The notes beneath the pieces are model-generated. The model was not told the origin of the DNA and ran no database searches. It saw only the letters and a list, made by a program, of their open reading frames with translations. From the NCBI GenBank assembly GCA_020161065.1, contig JAIUPH010000018.1, positions 310,001 through 374,000 of the forward strand: 64,000 nt of DNA, in the 5' to 3' direction. A program made the position numbers and the translations under genes. Below are positions 19,833 through 27,408 of the stretch, piece by piece. How positions within the stretch are numbered: the stretch's first letter is position 1; every line of letters begins with the position of its first letter. The stretch is from Pseudomonadota bacterium. GTDB taxonomy: Bacteria > Pseudomonadota > Gammaproteobacteria > Burkholderiales > Burkholderiaceae_C.

Positions 19833-20594
19833 GTGAACCTGAAGATCCTGGTCTGCGCCAAGCGCGTGATCGACCCCAACGTGAAGGTCCACGTCCGCGC
19901 CGACGGCAGCGGCCTGCAACTCGACGGCCTGCGCACCACGCTCAACCCCTTCGACGAGGTGGCGGTGGAAGAAGCGGTGCGCCTGCGCGAGGCCGGCCAT
20001 GCCGCCGAGGTGGTGGTGGCCTCGGTGGGCCCCGCGGCCTGCCGCGAGGTGCTGCGCACGGCGCTGGCGATGGGCGCCGAGCGGGCGCTGCTGCTGGAGC
20101 TGCCGCACGAGCCCGAGCCGCTGGCGGCCGCCAAGTGCCTGGCCGCGCTGGTGCGGCGCGAGAACCCCGACCTGGTGCTGATGGGCAAGCAGTCCACCGA
20201 CCACGACCACGGCCAGACGCCGGCGATGCTGGCCGCGCTGCTGGGCTGGCCGCAGGCGCTGCAGGCCTCGAAGCTGGAGCCGGGCGACGGCGCGCTGCGC
20301 GTGACCTGCGAGCTGGACCAGGGCAGCGAGACCGTCGAGCTGCCGCTGCCGGCCGTGGTCTCGGCCGACCTGCGCCTGAACGAGCCGCGCTACGCCGCGC
20401 TGCCCGCGGTGATGAAGGCCAAGAAGAAGCCGCTGGAGCTGCTGCAGCCGCAGGACCTGGGCCTGCCGGCGCCGGCGCCCGCGCGGCTGCACCTGCAGCG
20501 TGCCGAGCTGCCGGCGGCACGCGGCGGCGGCCGCGTGCTGGCCGACGCGGCCGGCCTGCTGGCCGCGCTGCGCGACGAGGCGCGCGTGCTGTGA
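19833..20594 (+). CDS. etfB: Electron transfer flavoprotein beta subunit
   Basis: This 253-residue ETF beta subunit has [18 protein letters not shown] at the N-terminus, [13 protein letters not shown], and the family segment [25 protein letters not shown]. The internal [30 protein letters not shown] is the ETF-beta recognition loop region. The start is GTG at 19833. ETF carries electrons from acyl-CoA and other flavin dehydrogenases to the quinone pool. It may serve the flavoprotein at 17103 or the acyl-CoA dehydrogenase at 1-910. Confidence 0.96.
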   Translation: MNLKILVCAKRVIDPNVKVHVRADGSGLQLDGLRTTLNPFDEVAVEEAVRLREAGHAAEVVVASVGPAACREVLRTALAMGAERALLLELPHEPEPLAAAKCLAALVRRENPDLVLMGKQSTDHDHGQTPAMLAALLGWPQALQASKLEPGDGALRVTCELDQGSETVELPLPAVVSADLRLNEPRYAALPAVMKAKKKPLELLQPQDLGLPAPAPARLHLQRAELPAARGGGRVLADAAGLLAALRDEARVL

Positions 20595-20631
20595 CCGCCC
20601 TGAACACGACGAACGCCGGGAGGAGAAGACG

Positions 20632-21588
20632 ATGAGCGTGCTGGTTCTGGTGCCCTGCGACGACGGCCGCCCGGCCGACGGCGCGCTGGCCGCGCTGGGC
20701 GCCGCGCAGGCCCTGGGGCCGCTGCAGGTGCTGGCCTGCGGCCCCGGCGCCGCCGCGGCCGCGGCCGGACTGGCGCTGCTGCCGCAGGTGCAGCGCGTGC
20801 TGGTGCTGGAGGCGCCCGCGCTGCCGCGGGCCGAGGCGATGGCGCCGTGGCTGGCGCAGCAATGCGCCGCGCGCGGCTGCACGCACCTGGTCGCCACCGC
20901 GCTGGCCTGGCCGCGCGCGCTGCTGCCGCGCACCGCGGCGCTGCTGGACCTGATGGCCGTCACCGAAGTGGTGAAGATCGTCGACGCCGACACCTTCGTG
21001 CGCCCGGTGCATGCCGGCGCCGCGCTGACGACGCTGCGCGTGCCCGATGCGCTGCGCATCCTGACCGTGCGCGCCAGCGCCTTCGAGCCGCCGCAGCCCC
21101 AAGTGCGCGAGCCGGCGCCCGTCGAGGCGGTGGCGCCGCCACCGGCCGAGAGCCGCAGCGCCAGCGCGCTGCAGCGCCAGTTGCCGCAGGCCGACGGCAG
21201 CGTGGCGTTGATCGGCGCGCGCGTGGTCGTCTCGGGCGGCCGCGGCACCGGCTCGGCCGCGGGCTTCGACCAGCTGCGCCCGCTGGCGCAGGCGCTGGGC
21301 GCGGCGGTCGGCGCCTCGCGTGCCGCCGTGGATGCCGGTTATGCGCCGGCCGACCGCCAGGTGGGGCAGACCGGCAAGTCGGTCGCGCCCGAGCTGTACT
21401 TCGCGCTGGGCATCTCCGGCGCGGTGCAGCACTGGGCCGGCATGAAAGACTCCAAGGTCATCGTCGCCGTCAACAAGGACCCCGAGGCGCCGATCTTCCA
21501 GTTCGCCGACTACGGGCTGGTGGCCGACCTGTTCGAGGTGCTGCCGGCGCTGCAGTCCGGCATCGCGGCGTTGCCGCCCCGGAGCTGA
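20632..21588 (+). CDS. etfA: Electron transfer flavoprotein alpha subunit
   Basis: This 318-residue ETF alpha subunit has AGGAGAAG directly upstream of the ATG at 20632. The C-terminal FAD domain contains [41 protein letters not shown] and [19 protein letters not shown], all conserved in the family. It forms a heterodimer with the preceding beta subunit. A Pro/Ala-rich linker separates the N- and C-terminal domains. Confidence 0.96.
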   Translation: MSVLVLVPCDDGRPADGALAALGAAQALGPLQVLACGPGAAAAAAGLALLPQVQRVLVLEAPALPRAEAMAPWLAQQCAARGCTHLVATALAWPRALLPRTAALLDLMAVTEVVKIVDADTFVRPVHAGAALTTLRVPDALRILTVRASAFEPPQPQVREPAPVEAVAPPPAESRSASALQRQLPQADGSVALIGARVVVSGGRGTGSAAGFDQLRPLAQALGAAVGASRAAVDAGYAPADRQVGQTGKSVAPELYFALGISGAVQHWAGMKDSKVIVAVNKDPEAPIFQFADYGLVADLFEVLPALQSGIAALPPRS

Positions 21589-21590
21589 GC

Positions 21591-22577
21591 ATGGCGATGC
21601 AACTCAACCGCAGACGAGCCTGCGCGACGGCGGTCGCGCTCGGCGCGGCGCTGGCGTCCGGTCCGGCCCGGGCGCAGGCGGCCTACCCCAGCCGCCCGGT
21701 GCGCATCATCGTGCCCTTCGCGCCCGGCGGCGGCACCGACTTTGCCGCGCGCGCCTTCAGCGCCAAGCTGGCCGAGCGCCTGGGGCAGCCGGTCGTCGTC
21801 GAGAACAAGCCGGGCGCGGCCTCCACGCTGGGCACGGTGCAAGCGGTCCGCGCGCCGGCCGACGGCTACACGCTGCTGGCGATCTCGGGCAGCTACGTCG
21901 TCAACCCCAGCCTCTACAAGCTGAGCTTCGACCCCATCAACGACGTCGCGCCCATCATCCAGCTCACCGAGAGCGGCTACGTGCTGGCGGTGCACCCGAG
22001 CGTACCCGCACGCAACCTGGGCGAGCTGATCGAGCTGATGCGGCGCCGCCCGGGCGAACTCAACTATGCGTCCAGCGGCCAGGGCGGCCACCTGCAGGTG
22101 GTGACCGAGTACCTGCTCGAGCTGGCCAAGGCGACGGCGCGGCACATCCCGTACCGCGGCACCGGGCCGGCCGTGCTGGACCTGCTGGCCGGCCGCGTGG
22201 AGATGATGTTCGGCGGCACCGAGGCGCTGATGCAGCACGTGGCCGCGGGCCGGCTGCGGGCGATCGCGGTGGGCACGCCGCGGCGGCTGGCGGCCTTCCC
22301 GGACCTGCCCACCGTCGCCGAATCCGGCCTGCCCGGCTACGAGGTCGTGGCCTGGCACGGCATGCTGGCGCCGCGCGACACGCCGCCCGAGATCGTGGCC
22401 CTGCTCAACCGCCACCTGCACGACATCGCGCGCGACAAATCGCTCAACGAGAAGATCCGGCCGCAGGGCGTGGACGGCGCCGGCGGCACGCCCGAGCAGT
22501 TCAAGGCCTTGCTGAAGCTGGAGATCGAACGTTATGCGAAGGTCATCCGCGATCCCGACATCAAGGCCGGCGAATAG
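21591..22577 (+). CDS. TctC/Bug-family solute-binding protein
   Basis: This 328-residue exported protein starts at ATG 21591, two bases after etfA. A signal peptide (RRRACATAVALGAALASGPARAQA) precedes YPSRPVRIIVPFAPGGGTD, VVVENKPGAAS and PDLPTVAESGLPGY. It is probably the periplasmic receptor for the carboxylate handled by the flavoprotein-PrpF-ETF operon. No TctA or TctB membrane subunits are encoded nearby. Confidence 0.9.
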   Translation: MAMQLNRRRACATAVALGAALASGPARAQAAYPSRPVRIIVPFAPGGGTDFAARAFSAKLAERLGQPVVVENKPGAASTLGTVQAVRAPADGYTLLAISGSYVVNPSLYKLSFDPINDVAPIIQLTESGYVLAVHPSVPARNLGELIELMRRRPGELNYASSGQGGHLQVVTEYLLELAKATARHIPYRGTGPAVLDLLAGRVEMMFGGTEALMQHVAAGRLRAIAVGTPRRLAAFPDLPTVAESGLPGYEVVAWHGMLAPRDTPPEIVALLNRHLHDIARDKSLNEKIRPQGVDGAGGTPEQFKALLKLEIERYAKVIRDPDIKAGE

Positions 22578-22974
22578 CGCCGACGAAGCCGCGCTCAGCG
22601 AGCGCTTCGAGCGCGCGATGCGCGGCGTCGCCGGCAACGCGCGGCTGGTTTGGCGCGGCCGCACGCTCAACGCCGACGGCCTGGTGGTGATCGGCGCGAC
22701 GCGCCACCTGCTGCGCATCGAGGCCGGCCGCGTCGTCGCGTGCACGCGCGAGATCCCGCTGCTCGCGGCCACCCGCTTCACGATCCGCGGCAGCGCCGCC
22801 GCGTGGTCGGCGCTGTGGCAGCCGCTGCCGGCGCCGGGCTGGCACGACCTGTTAGCGCTGACCAAGCGCGGCGAGATGGCCATCGAAGGCGACACGCAGC
22901 CGGTGATGGCGCACCTGCAATACCTGAAGGACCTGCTCGCGCTGCCGCGCGCCGGAGCCGCCGATGGCCGCTGA
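22534..22974 (+). CDS. SCP2-like small protein
   Basis: This 146-residue protein overlaps the end of tctC by 44 bases and the start of the hydrolase gene by 11. The central alternation of strands and the C-terminal pattern (WSALWQPLPAPGW, LTKRGEMAIEGDTQPVMAHL, YLKDLLALP) resemble SCP2/sterol-carrier-type lipid- or acyl-binding domains. The resemblance is by eye only. The start may lie further in, for example ATG 22618. The overlaps on both sides support real expression within the operon. Confidence 0.6.
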   Translation: MRRSSAIPTSRPANSADEAALSERFERAMRGVAGNARLVWRGRTLNADGLVVIGATRHLLRIEAGRVVACTREIPLLAATRFTIRGSAAAWSALWQPLPAPGWHDLLALTKRGEMAIEGDTQPVMAHLQYLKDLLALPRAGAADGR

Positions 22975-23839
22975 ACCCCGCACCGAGCCCCATATCGAAC
23001 CGATCGTCGGCCGCTACCTGCATCTTCAGATCGGCGGCCGCGCGCACCGCGTCTACTTCGAGGAGTGCGGCCAGGGCATCCCGCTCGTGTGCCTGCACAC
23101 CGCCGGCGCCGACGGCCGCCAGTTCCGCCACCTCCTGTGCGACGACGCGGTGACCTGCCGCTTTCGCGTGCTGGCCTTCGACATGCCCTGGCACGGCAAG
23201 TCCTACCCGCCGGCCGGCTTCGAGGACGAGGAGTACCGGCTCGGCACCGCGCTCTACGTCGACACCATCCGCGCCTTCTGCGCCGCGCTCGGGCTGCAAC
23301 GGCCGGTGGTGATGGGCTGCTCGATCGGCGGGCGCATCGTGCTGCAACTCGCACATGCGCACGGCGCCGAGTTCCGCGCGCTGATCGGACTGGAGAGCGC
23401 CGACTTCCAGCAGCCCTGGTACGACACGAGCTGGCTGCATCGCGGCGACGTGCACGGCGGCGAGGTCTGCGCCGCGCTGGTGTCGGGCCTGGTGGCGCCG
23501 CAGAGCCCGGCGCAGCACCGGCACGAGACACTGTGGCAGTACATGCAAAGCGGCCCCGGCGTGTTCCGCGGCGACCTGCACTTCTACCGCGTCGACGCCG
23601 ACCTGCGCGGCCGCCTCGGCGGCATCGACACCGCGCGCACGCCGCTCTACCTGCTCACCGGCGAGTACGACTTCTCGTGCACGCCCGACGACACGCGCCG
23701 CACCGCGGCATCGATCCCCGGCGCGCGCGTGGTCGAGATGCGCGAGCTGGGCCACTTCCCGATGAGCGAGAACCCGGCGCAGTTCAGGCGCTACCTGCTG
23801 CCGGTGCTGGACGAGATCGCGGCCGCAGCGGCGGACTGA
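22964..23839 (+). CDS. Alpha/beta-fold hydrolase
   Basis: This 291-residue alpha/beta hydrolase has the nucleophile elbow GCSIGG (Ser120), a likely acid in GEYDFS (Asp236) and the catalytic His in ELGHFPMSEN (His264). The oxyanion-hole region reads LVCLHTAGADG. It is the last gene of the flavoprotein-PrpF-ETF operon. It may open a lactone or an ester or cleave a C-C bond; the substrate is unknown. Confidence 0.88.
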   Translation: MAAEPRTEPHIEPIVGRYLHLQIGGRAHRVYFEECGQGIPLVCLHTAGADGRQFRHLLCDDAVTCRFRVLAFDMPWHGKSYPPAGFEDEEYRLGTALYVDTIRAFCAALGLQRPVVMGCSIGGRIVLQLAHAHGAEFRALIGLESADFQQPWYDTSWLHRGDVHGGEVCAALVSGLVAPQSPAQHRHETLWQYMQSGPGVFRGDLHFYRVDADLRGRLGGIDTARTPLYLLTGEYDFSCTPDDTRRTAASIPGARVVEMRELGHFPMSENPAQFRRYLLPVLDEIAAAAAD

Positions 23840-23845
23840 CGCTCG

Positions 23846-24050
23846 GATCGACATCCGCTGCCGCACCGCGTCGGCCGCCATGTCGGCGCCGCGGCCGCGC
23901 TGCACGGTCTCGCCACGCTCCATCACGAGGTACGGGTCGGCCCGCATGCGGATCACGCGGGCGACCTCCTTGACGATGCGGGGCTGGATGCCTTCGGTCG
24001 GCTCGTCCAGCATCCAGAGCTTGCGGCCGGCGGTGCGCGCCGCGTCGCGC
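23846..24050 (-). pseudogene. Decayed urtE-like ABC ATPase fragment
   Basis: On the minus strand this stretch reads MLDEPTEGIQPRIVKEVARV, then IRMRADPYLVMERGE and RGADMAADAVRQRMSI. It matches the C-terminal quarter of the intact UrtE encoded at 33108-33800. An internal deletion removes the segment with the switch-His region (between RM and YLVMERGE), and there is no stop where UrtE ends. Walker A and the signature are absent. Upstream, toward 24050, only TAGRKLWMLDE remains recognisable before the next gene's stop. This is a relic, not a functional gene. Confidence 0.8.
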
Positions 24051-24054
24051 GCGC

Positions 24055-24921
24055 TCAGCCGCCGAGCTTCACCGACTTGCCGCTGGTGGTGTCGAAGGCC
24101 GTGCCGTCGGCCAGGCTGATGCGGTAGAACTCGCGCAGCACGTTGCCCATGAAGCCGATCTCGACGATCGAGACGTCGCGGAACTGCGTGCTGATGCCCT
24201 CGGGCAGCAGCTTGTTCATCTCGTCGGCCACGGTCTTCATGGCGGCCTGCAGGCGATCGTCGTAGCGCGTCATGCTGTAGACGAGCGTGTTGTGCGGGTT
24301 GTGCGACGCGGTCTCCTTGCCGTCCTTGATCACGTTGACGCCGCTGACGCCCACGGTGCGGGTCAGCTCCTTGGCGGCATCGCTCATGCTGGCGTACACC
24401 GGCCCGGTGCAGCGCGGCAGCGGGCCATCACGCAGCGGCGTCAGCGCCGCCGTGGCCACGGTGTTGTAGGCCATCATCTCGGTGTAGCCGGGGCCCGACT
24501 TCTCCACCCCGAGGTCGAACCACCACGGTGCACCGGCGCCCTTGGCGGCCTCGGTGTTGTAGAAGCCCACGAGCTTGAGGCCGAGCACCGGCGGCACCTT
24601 GGCCAGCGCCTTCAGCATGCGCGCCGGCGTGGCCGGGTCGGCGTTGTGGATGTGCACCACCGTCACGTGCTGCAGGTTGAAGGTGCGGGCCTCGTCGACC
24701 AGCCCCAGCGCGACGAGGCGCTGGCGCAGCGTCGGGTAGATCTTGTTGTCCAGCACGTCGGTCACGTCCTTCGGCAACCGGTACACCAGCCCGTAGGTGG
24801 CCTTGTGCTCGCGAAACTCGGGTTTGCCGATGGCGCTGTTGTCGACATCGGCGGCACGCGCCGCGAGCGCACCGGCCGCGCCGGCCGCCAGGACGAGGAT
24901 CGATCGACGCGAAGTCGTCAT
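24055..24921 (-). CDS. Tat-exported protein of unknown function
   Basis: I do not recognise this 288-residue protein. The ATG at 24921 has AGGAGA a few bases upstream, and TSRRSILVLAAGAAGALAARA looks like a twin-arginine signal peptide. The mature part is soluble, mixed alpha/beta, with no transmembrane segment. It contains HVTVVHIHNADPATPARM, a Gly/Trp-rich APWWFDLGVEKSGPGYTEM and SHNPHNTLVYSMTRYDD, the last rich in possible metal or substrate ligands. It ends beside the urtE relic and has a long gap upstream, so it stands alone. Confidence 0.75.
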   Translation of the reverse strand: MTTSRRSILVLAAGAAGALAARAADVDNSAIGKPEFREHKATYGLVYRLPKDVTDVLDNKIYPTLRQRLVALGLVDEARTFNLQHVTVVHIHNADPATPARMLKALAKVPPVLGLKLVGFYNTEAAKGAGAPWWFDLGVEKSGPGYTEMMAYNTVATAALTPLRDGPLPRCTGPVYASMSDAAKELTRTVGVSGVNVIKDGKETASHNPHNTLVYSMTRYDDRLQAAMKTVADEMNKLLPEGISTQFRDVSIVEIGFMGNVLREFYRISLADGTAFDTTSGKSVKLGG

Positions 24922-25424
24922 GTTCGGTTCTCCTTGGGTGGTTGCCTGTGTCGGATGCCGACGCACCGGCTGGCGCGCAGCGCTCGACCAGGCCATCGTG
25001 TCAGATTGGCACCCCGACATGACATCGGTGTGACCCCGAGTGTCGAGCAAGGCGATCGGAGTCTTGAACGCCACAAGGAGATCCCCGGCTGGCCCCTGAG
25101 GGTCCGGATTGCTTGGACCTCGGTGATTGCGGTGCATCGCCACCGTCCGAGCCGGTCGGTCGCTGGCCTTGCGGACGGTCGGCTCCGGAACCGTGCGATG
25201 GCGGCCTCATGGCATCGTCAGCCACGAAACGCCCGATCGCTGGCGTTTTCCGCTCCGCTTTCAGCTTCCAACGCCGCTCTTTGGCCGCTTCGACCGCGTC
25301 TGCGCTCGTAGACTGCGGCCCTGATGCAGTCACCCGGCCCGGCCAGCCGGTGCGCGACCGAGCGCCGCGCCCTTTTCCCTTCGACCACCGCAAGCACCCC
25401 CTTCCGTCGACCGAGGGCAGCCCG
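24922..25424. other. 503-base gene-free divergent region
   Basis: No credible gene is visible between the Tat-exported protein and the dioxygenase. Short open frames exist but have no start signals or recognisable homology. Base composition is somewhat lower in G+C and the codon-position G+C bias of neighbouring genes is lost. It must hold both divergent promoters. It may also be eroded DNA, given the urtE relic nearby. Confidence 0.5.
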
Positions 25425-26213
25425 ATGCGATTGACCGACGACCAGTTGCGCCGCCTCGACGAAGACGGCTTCCTCGTGCTGCCCGGCGTGTTCACGCCGC
25501 AGGAGGTGAAGCTGCTGCGCGCCGAGGTGCCGGCGATGCTGCTCGAGCAGCGGCCGGAGAACCCGCGCGAGGCCAGCGGCCGCGCGGTGCGCAACATCCT
25601 GTCGCTGCACCGGCGCAACGAGTTGTACCGCCGCCTGGTGCGCCACCCGAGGATGCTGCAGGCCGCATGGCAACTGCTCGGCCCGCAGGTCTACGCGCAG
25701 CAGGTGAAGATCAACCTGAAGACCGGCTTCGACGGCGGCGGCTTCGAGTGGCACACCGATTTCGCCACCCACCACCATCGCGACGGCGTGCCCGAGCCGC
25801 TGGCGCTGAACTTCCACATCCACCTCGACGAGGTCTCCGAGTTCAACGGCCCGCTGATGTTCGTGCCCGGCTCGCACAAGCGGGAGGTGCCTCTGCAGCG
25901 CAGCGTCGACGGCCAGAAGTGGGAGTTGTGGACGGTGCCGCACGACGCGGTGACCGAGCTTGTCAATGAGCTCGGCATGGCCTCGGCCAAGGGGCCGCCC
26001 GGCACGCTGCTGATCTTCGGCGACAAGCTGCTGCACGTGTCGGCCGCCAACGTGTCGCCGTGGTCGCGCTGGATCTTCTCGGTCATCTACAACCCCTGCA
26101 GCAACCCGGCAACGCGCGAGGTGCCCGAGATGGCGCACGAGCGCGACCGCCGGCCGCTCCAGGCGCTGAGCGACGACTGCCTGCTGCAGCCGCTGTCCGC
26201 AGCCACCGCATGA
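25425..26213 (+). CDS. Phytanoyl-CoA dioxygenase (PhyH/EctD-like) family protein
   Basis: This 262-residue Fe(II)/2-oxoglutarate-dependent oxygenase has the iron ligands His110 and Asp112 in FEWHTDF and His204 in LLHVSAANVSPWSRW. Arg215 probably binds 2-oxoglutarate. FNGPLMFVPGSHK is the conserved PhyH strand and resembles the equivalent region of ectoine hydroxylase. The ATG at 25425 begins the homology. It is followed by a TctC gene 119 bases downstream, so the substrate may be an imported organic acid. Confidence 0.88.
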   Translation: MRLTDDQLRRLDEDGFLVLPGVFTPQEVKLLRAEVPAMLLEQRPENPREASGRAVRNILSLHRRNELYRRLVRHPRMLQAAWQLLGPQVYAQQVKINLKTGFDGGGFEWHTDFATHHHRDGVPEPLALNFHIHLDEVSEFNGPLMFVPGSHKREVPLQRSVDGQKWELWTVPHDAVTELVNELGMASAKGPPGTLLIFGDKLLHVSAANVSPWSRWIFSVIYNPCSNPATREVPEMAHERDRRPLQALSDDCLLQPLSAATA

Positions 26214-26245
26214 CGGCGCCGCGGCGACGGCCGTTGCTTCCCGCC

Positions 26246-26288
26246 GACCCCGGCGCCGACCCCGACCCCGACCCCGACGCCGACGCCC
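26246..26288. repeat. CCCCGA-type short tandem repeat
   Basis: The junction between the dioxygenase and TctC genes contains back-to-back copies of a 6-base unit (cgaccc / ccccga), at least four, drifting at the ends to cgacgc. It lies outside the coding sequences and resembles C-rich tracts near 47325 and 50410. Confidence 0.7.
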
Positions 26289-26332
26289 CCCACGACGTCA
26301 GCAACCGCCACCGCCACCGCCAGGAGCCCCTC

Positions 26333-27319
26333 ATGATCCAACGCCGCACCGTTCTGACCGTGGCCGCCGCGCTCGGCGCCAGCGCCGTGGCGCGCGCGCA
26401 GGCGCCGGCGAGCGCCGCGGTGCTGACCTTGATGGTTCCGTTCCCGGCCGGCGGCGTGTCCGACCTCTATGCGCGCGCGGTCGCCCCGCGCATGGCCAAG
26501 GACCTGGGCAGCACCGTCATCGTCGAGAACCTGCCGGGCGCCAGCGGCAGCCTGGCGGTGGCCAAGGCGCTCGGGCGTGCCGCCATCGGCGACATGCTGG
26601 TCGTCGGTTCGCCCACCGAAATGATCCTGGCGCCGGCGACGCTGCAGTCGGCGCGCTACAAGCCGGAGAACTTCCGCCCGCTGGCCCTGCTGTCGCGCTC
26701 GCAGCTGGCGCTGTACGCGCGCGCCGACCTGCCGCCGGCGCAGGTGGACGAGCTCGTCGCCTGGGCCAAGGCCAACCCCGACAAGCCGCTGACCTACGGT
26801 TCGGTCGGCGTGGGCAGCATCTACCACCTGGCCGGCCAGGCCTTCGCCGACGCCGTCGGCGTGCCGATGAACCATGTGCCGTACAAGGGCGGCGCGCCGC
26901 TGCTGCAGGACCTGGCCGGCGGGCACATCGACCTCGTCCTGCTGCCGGCCAACGGCGACATGGCCCGACGCGTCGCCACCGGCCGTCCGAAGGCGCTGGC
27001 GGTGACGGGCCAGGCGCGCTCGCCGATCTTCCCGAACGTGCCGACCTTCGCCGAGTCACGCAGCATGCCGAACTTCACGACGGTCGACTCCTGGGTCGGG
27101 CTGTTCATCCCGGCGGCCGCGCCGCCCGCGCAGGTGCAGGCGCTGACGCACGCGGTGCTGGCCGCCCTCGGCGACGCCGACGTCCAGCAGCAGTTGCTGG
27201 CACTGGCCGGCACGCCGCCGCCGCCACCCGCGCCGGCGGCGCAACTGGCCACCTTTTACGCCACCGAGATCGAGCGTTATACGCAGGCGATCCGCAAGGC
27301 CAACCTGCAGCCTTCGTGA
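26333..27319 (+). CDS. TctC/Bug-family solute-binding protein
   Basis: This 328-residue exported protein starts at ATG 26333 behind AGGAG (26322-26326). The signal peptide QRRTVLTVAAALGASAVARAQ precedes LTLMVPFPAGGVSDLYARAV, VIVENLPGASG and FPNVPTFAESRSMP. A run of five prolines (PPPPP) lies near the C-terminus. It follows the PhyH-like oxygenase and is the most divergent of the five TctC proteins here, lacking the usual YPSRP motif at the mature N-terminus. Confidence 0.88.
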   Translation: MIQRRTVLTVAAALGASAVARAQAPASAAVLTLMVPFPAGGVSDLYARAVAPRMAKDLGSTVIVENLPGASGSLAVAKALGRAAIGDMLVVGSPTEMILAPATLQSARYKPENFRPLALLSRSQLALYARADLPPAQVDELVAWAKANPDKPLTYGSVGVGSIYHLAGQAFADAVGVPMNHVPYKGGAPLLQDLAGGHIDLVLLPANGDMARRVATGRPKALAVTGQARSPIFPNVPTFAESRSMPNFTTVDSWVGLFIPAAAPPAQVQALTHAVLAALGDADVQQQLLALAGTPPPPPAPAAQLATFYATEIERYTQAIRKANLQPS

Positions 27320-27327
27320 GGGCGGGC

Positions 27328-27375
27328 GGACCTGCGCGTGGACCTGCGCGTGGACCTCCGCGTGGACCTGCACGG
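27328..27375. repeat. Four-copy 12-bp tandem repeat in a convergent intergenic region
   Basis: Units of GGACCTGCGCGT occur at 27328, 27340, 27352 (one change) and 27364 (two changes). They fill the short space between two convergent genes, just past the TctC stop. Confidence 0.85.
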
Positions 27376-27408
27376 CGCGCCCGAGGCCGAGTGCGCCGCG
27401 TTCAACGT

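Noticed and set aside
25113-25424. Upstream N-terminal extension of the PhyH-like oxygenase
   Set aside because: The extra 104 residues show no PhyH similarity and no codon bias; the enzyme has normal length from 25425.
27328-27375. CRISPR array
   Set aside because: The 12-base units are directly adjacent without unique spacers; no cas genes are present in the window.
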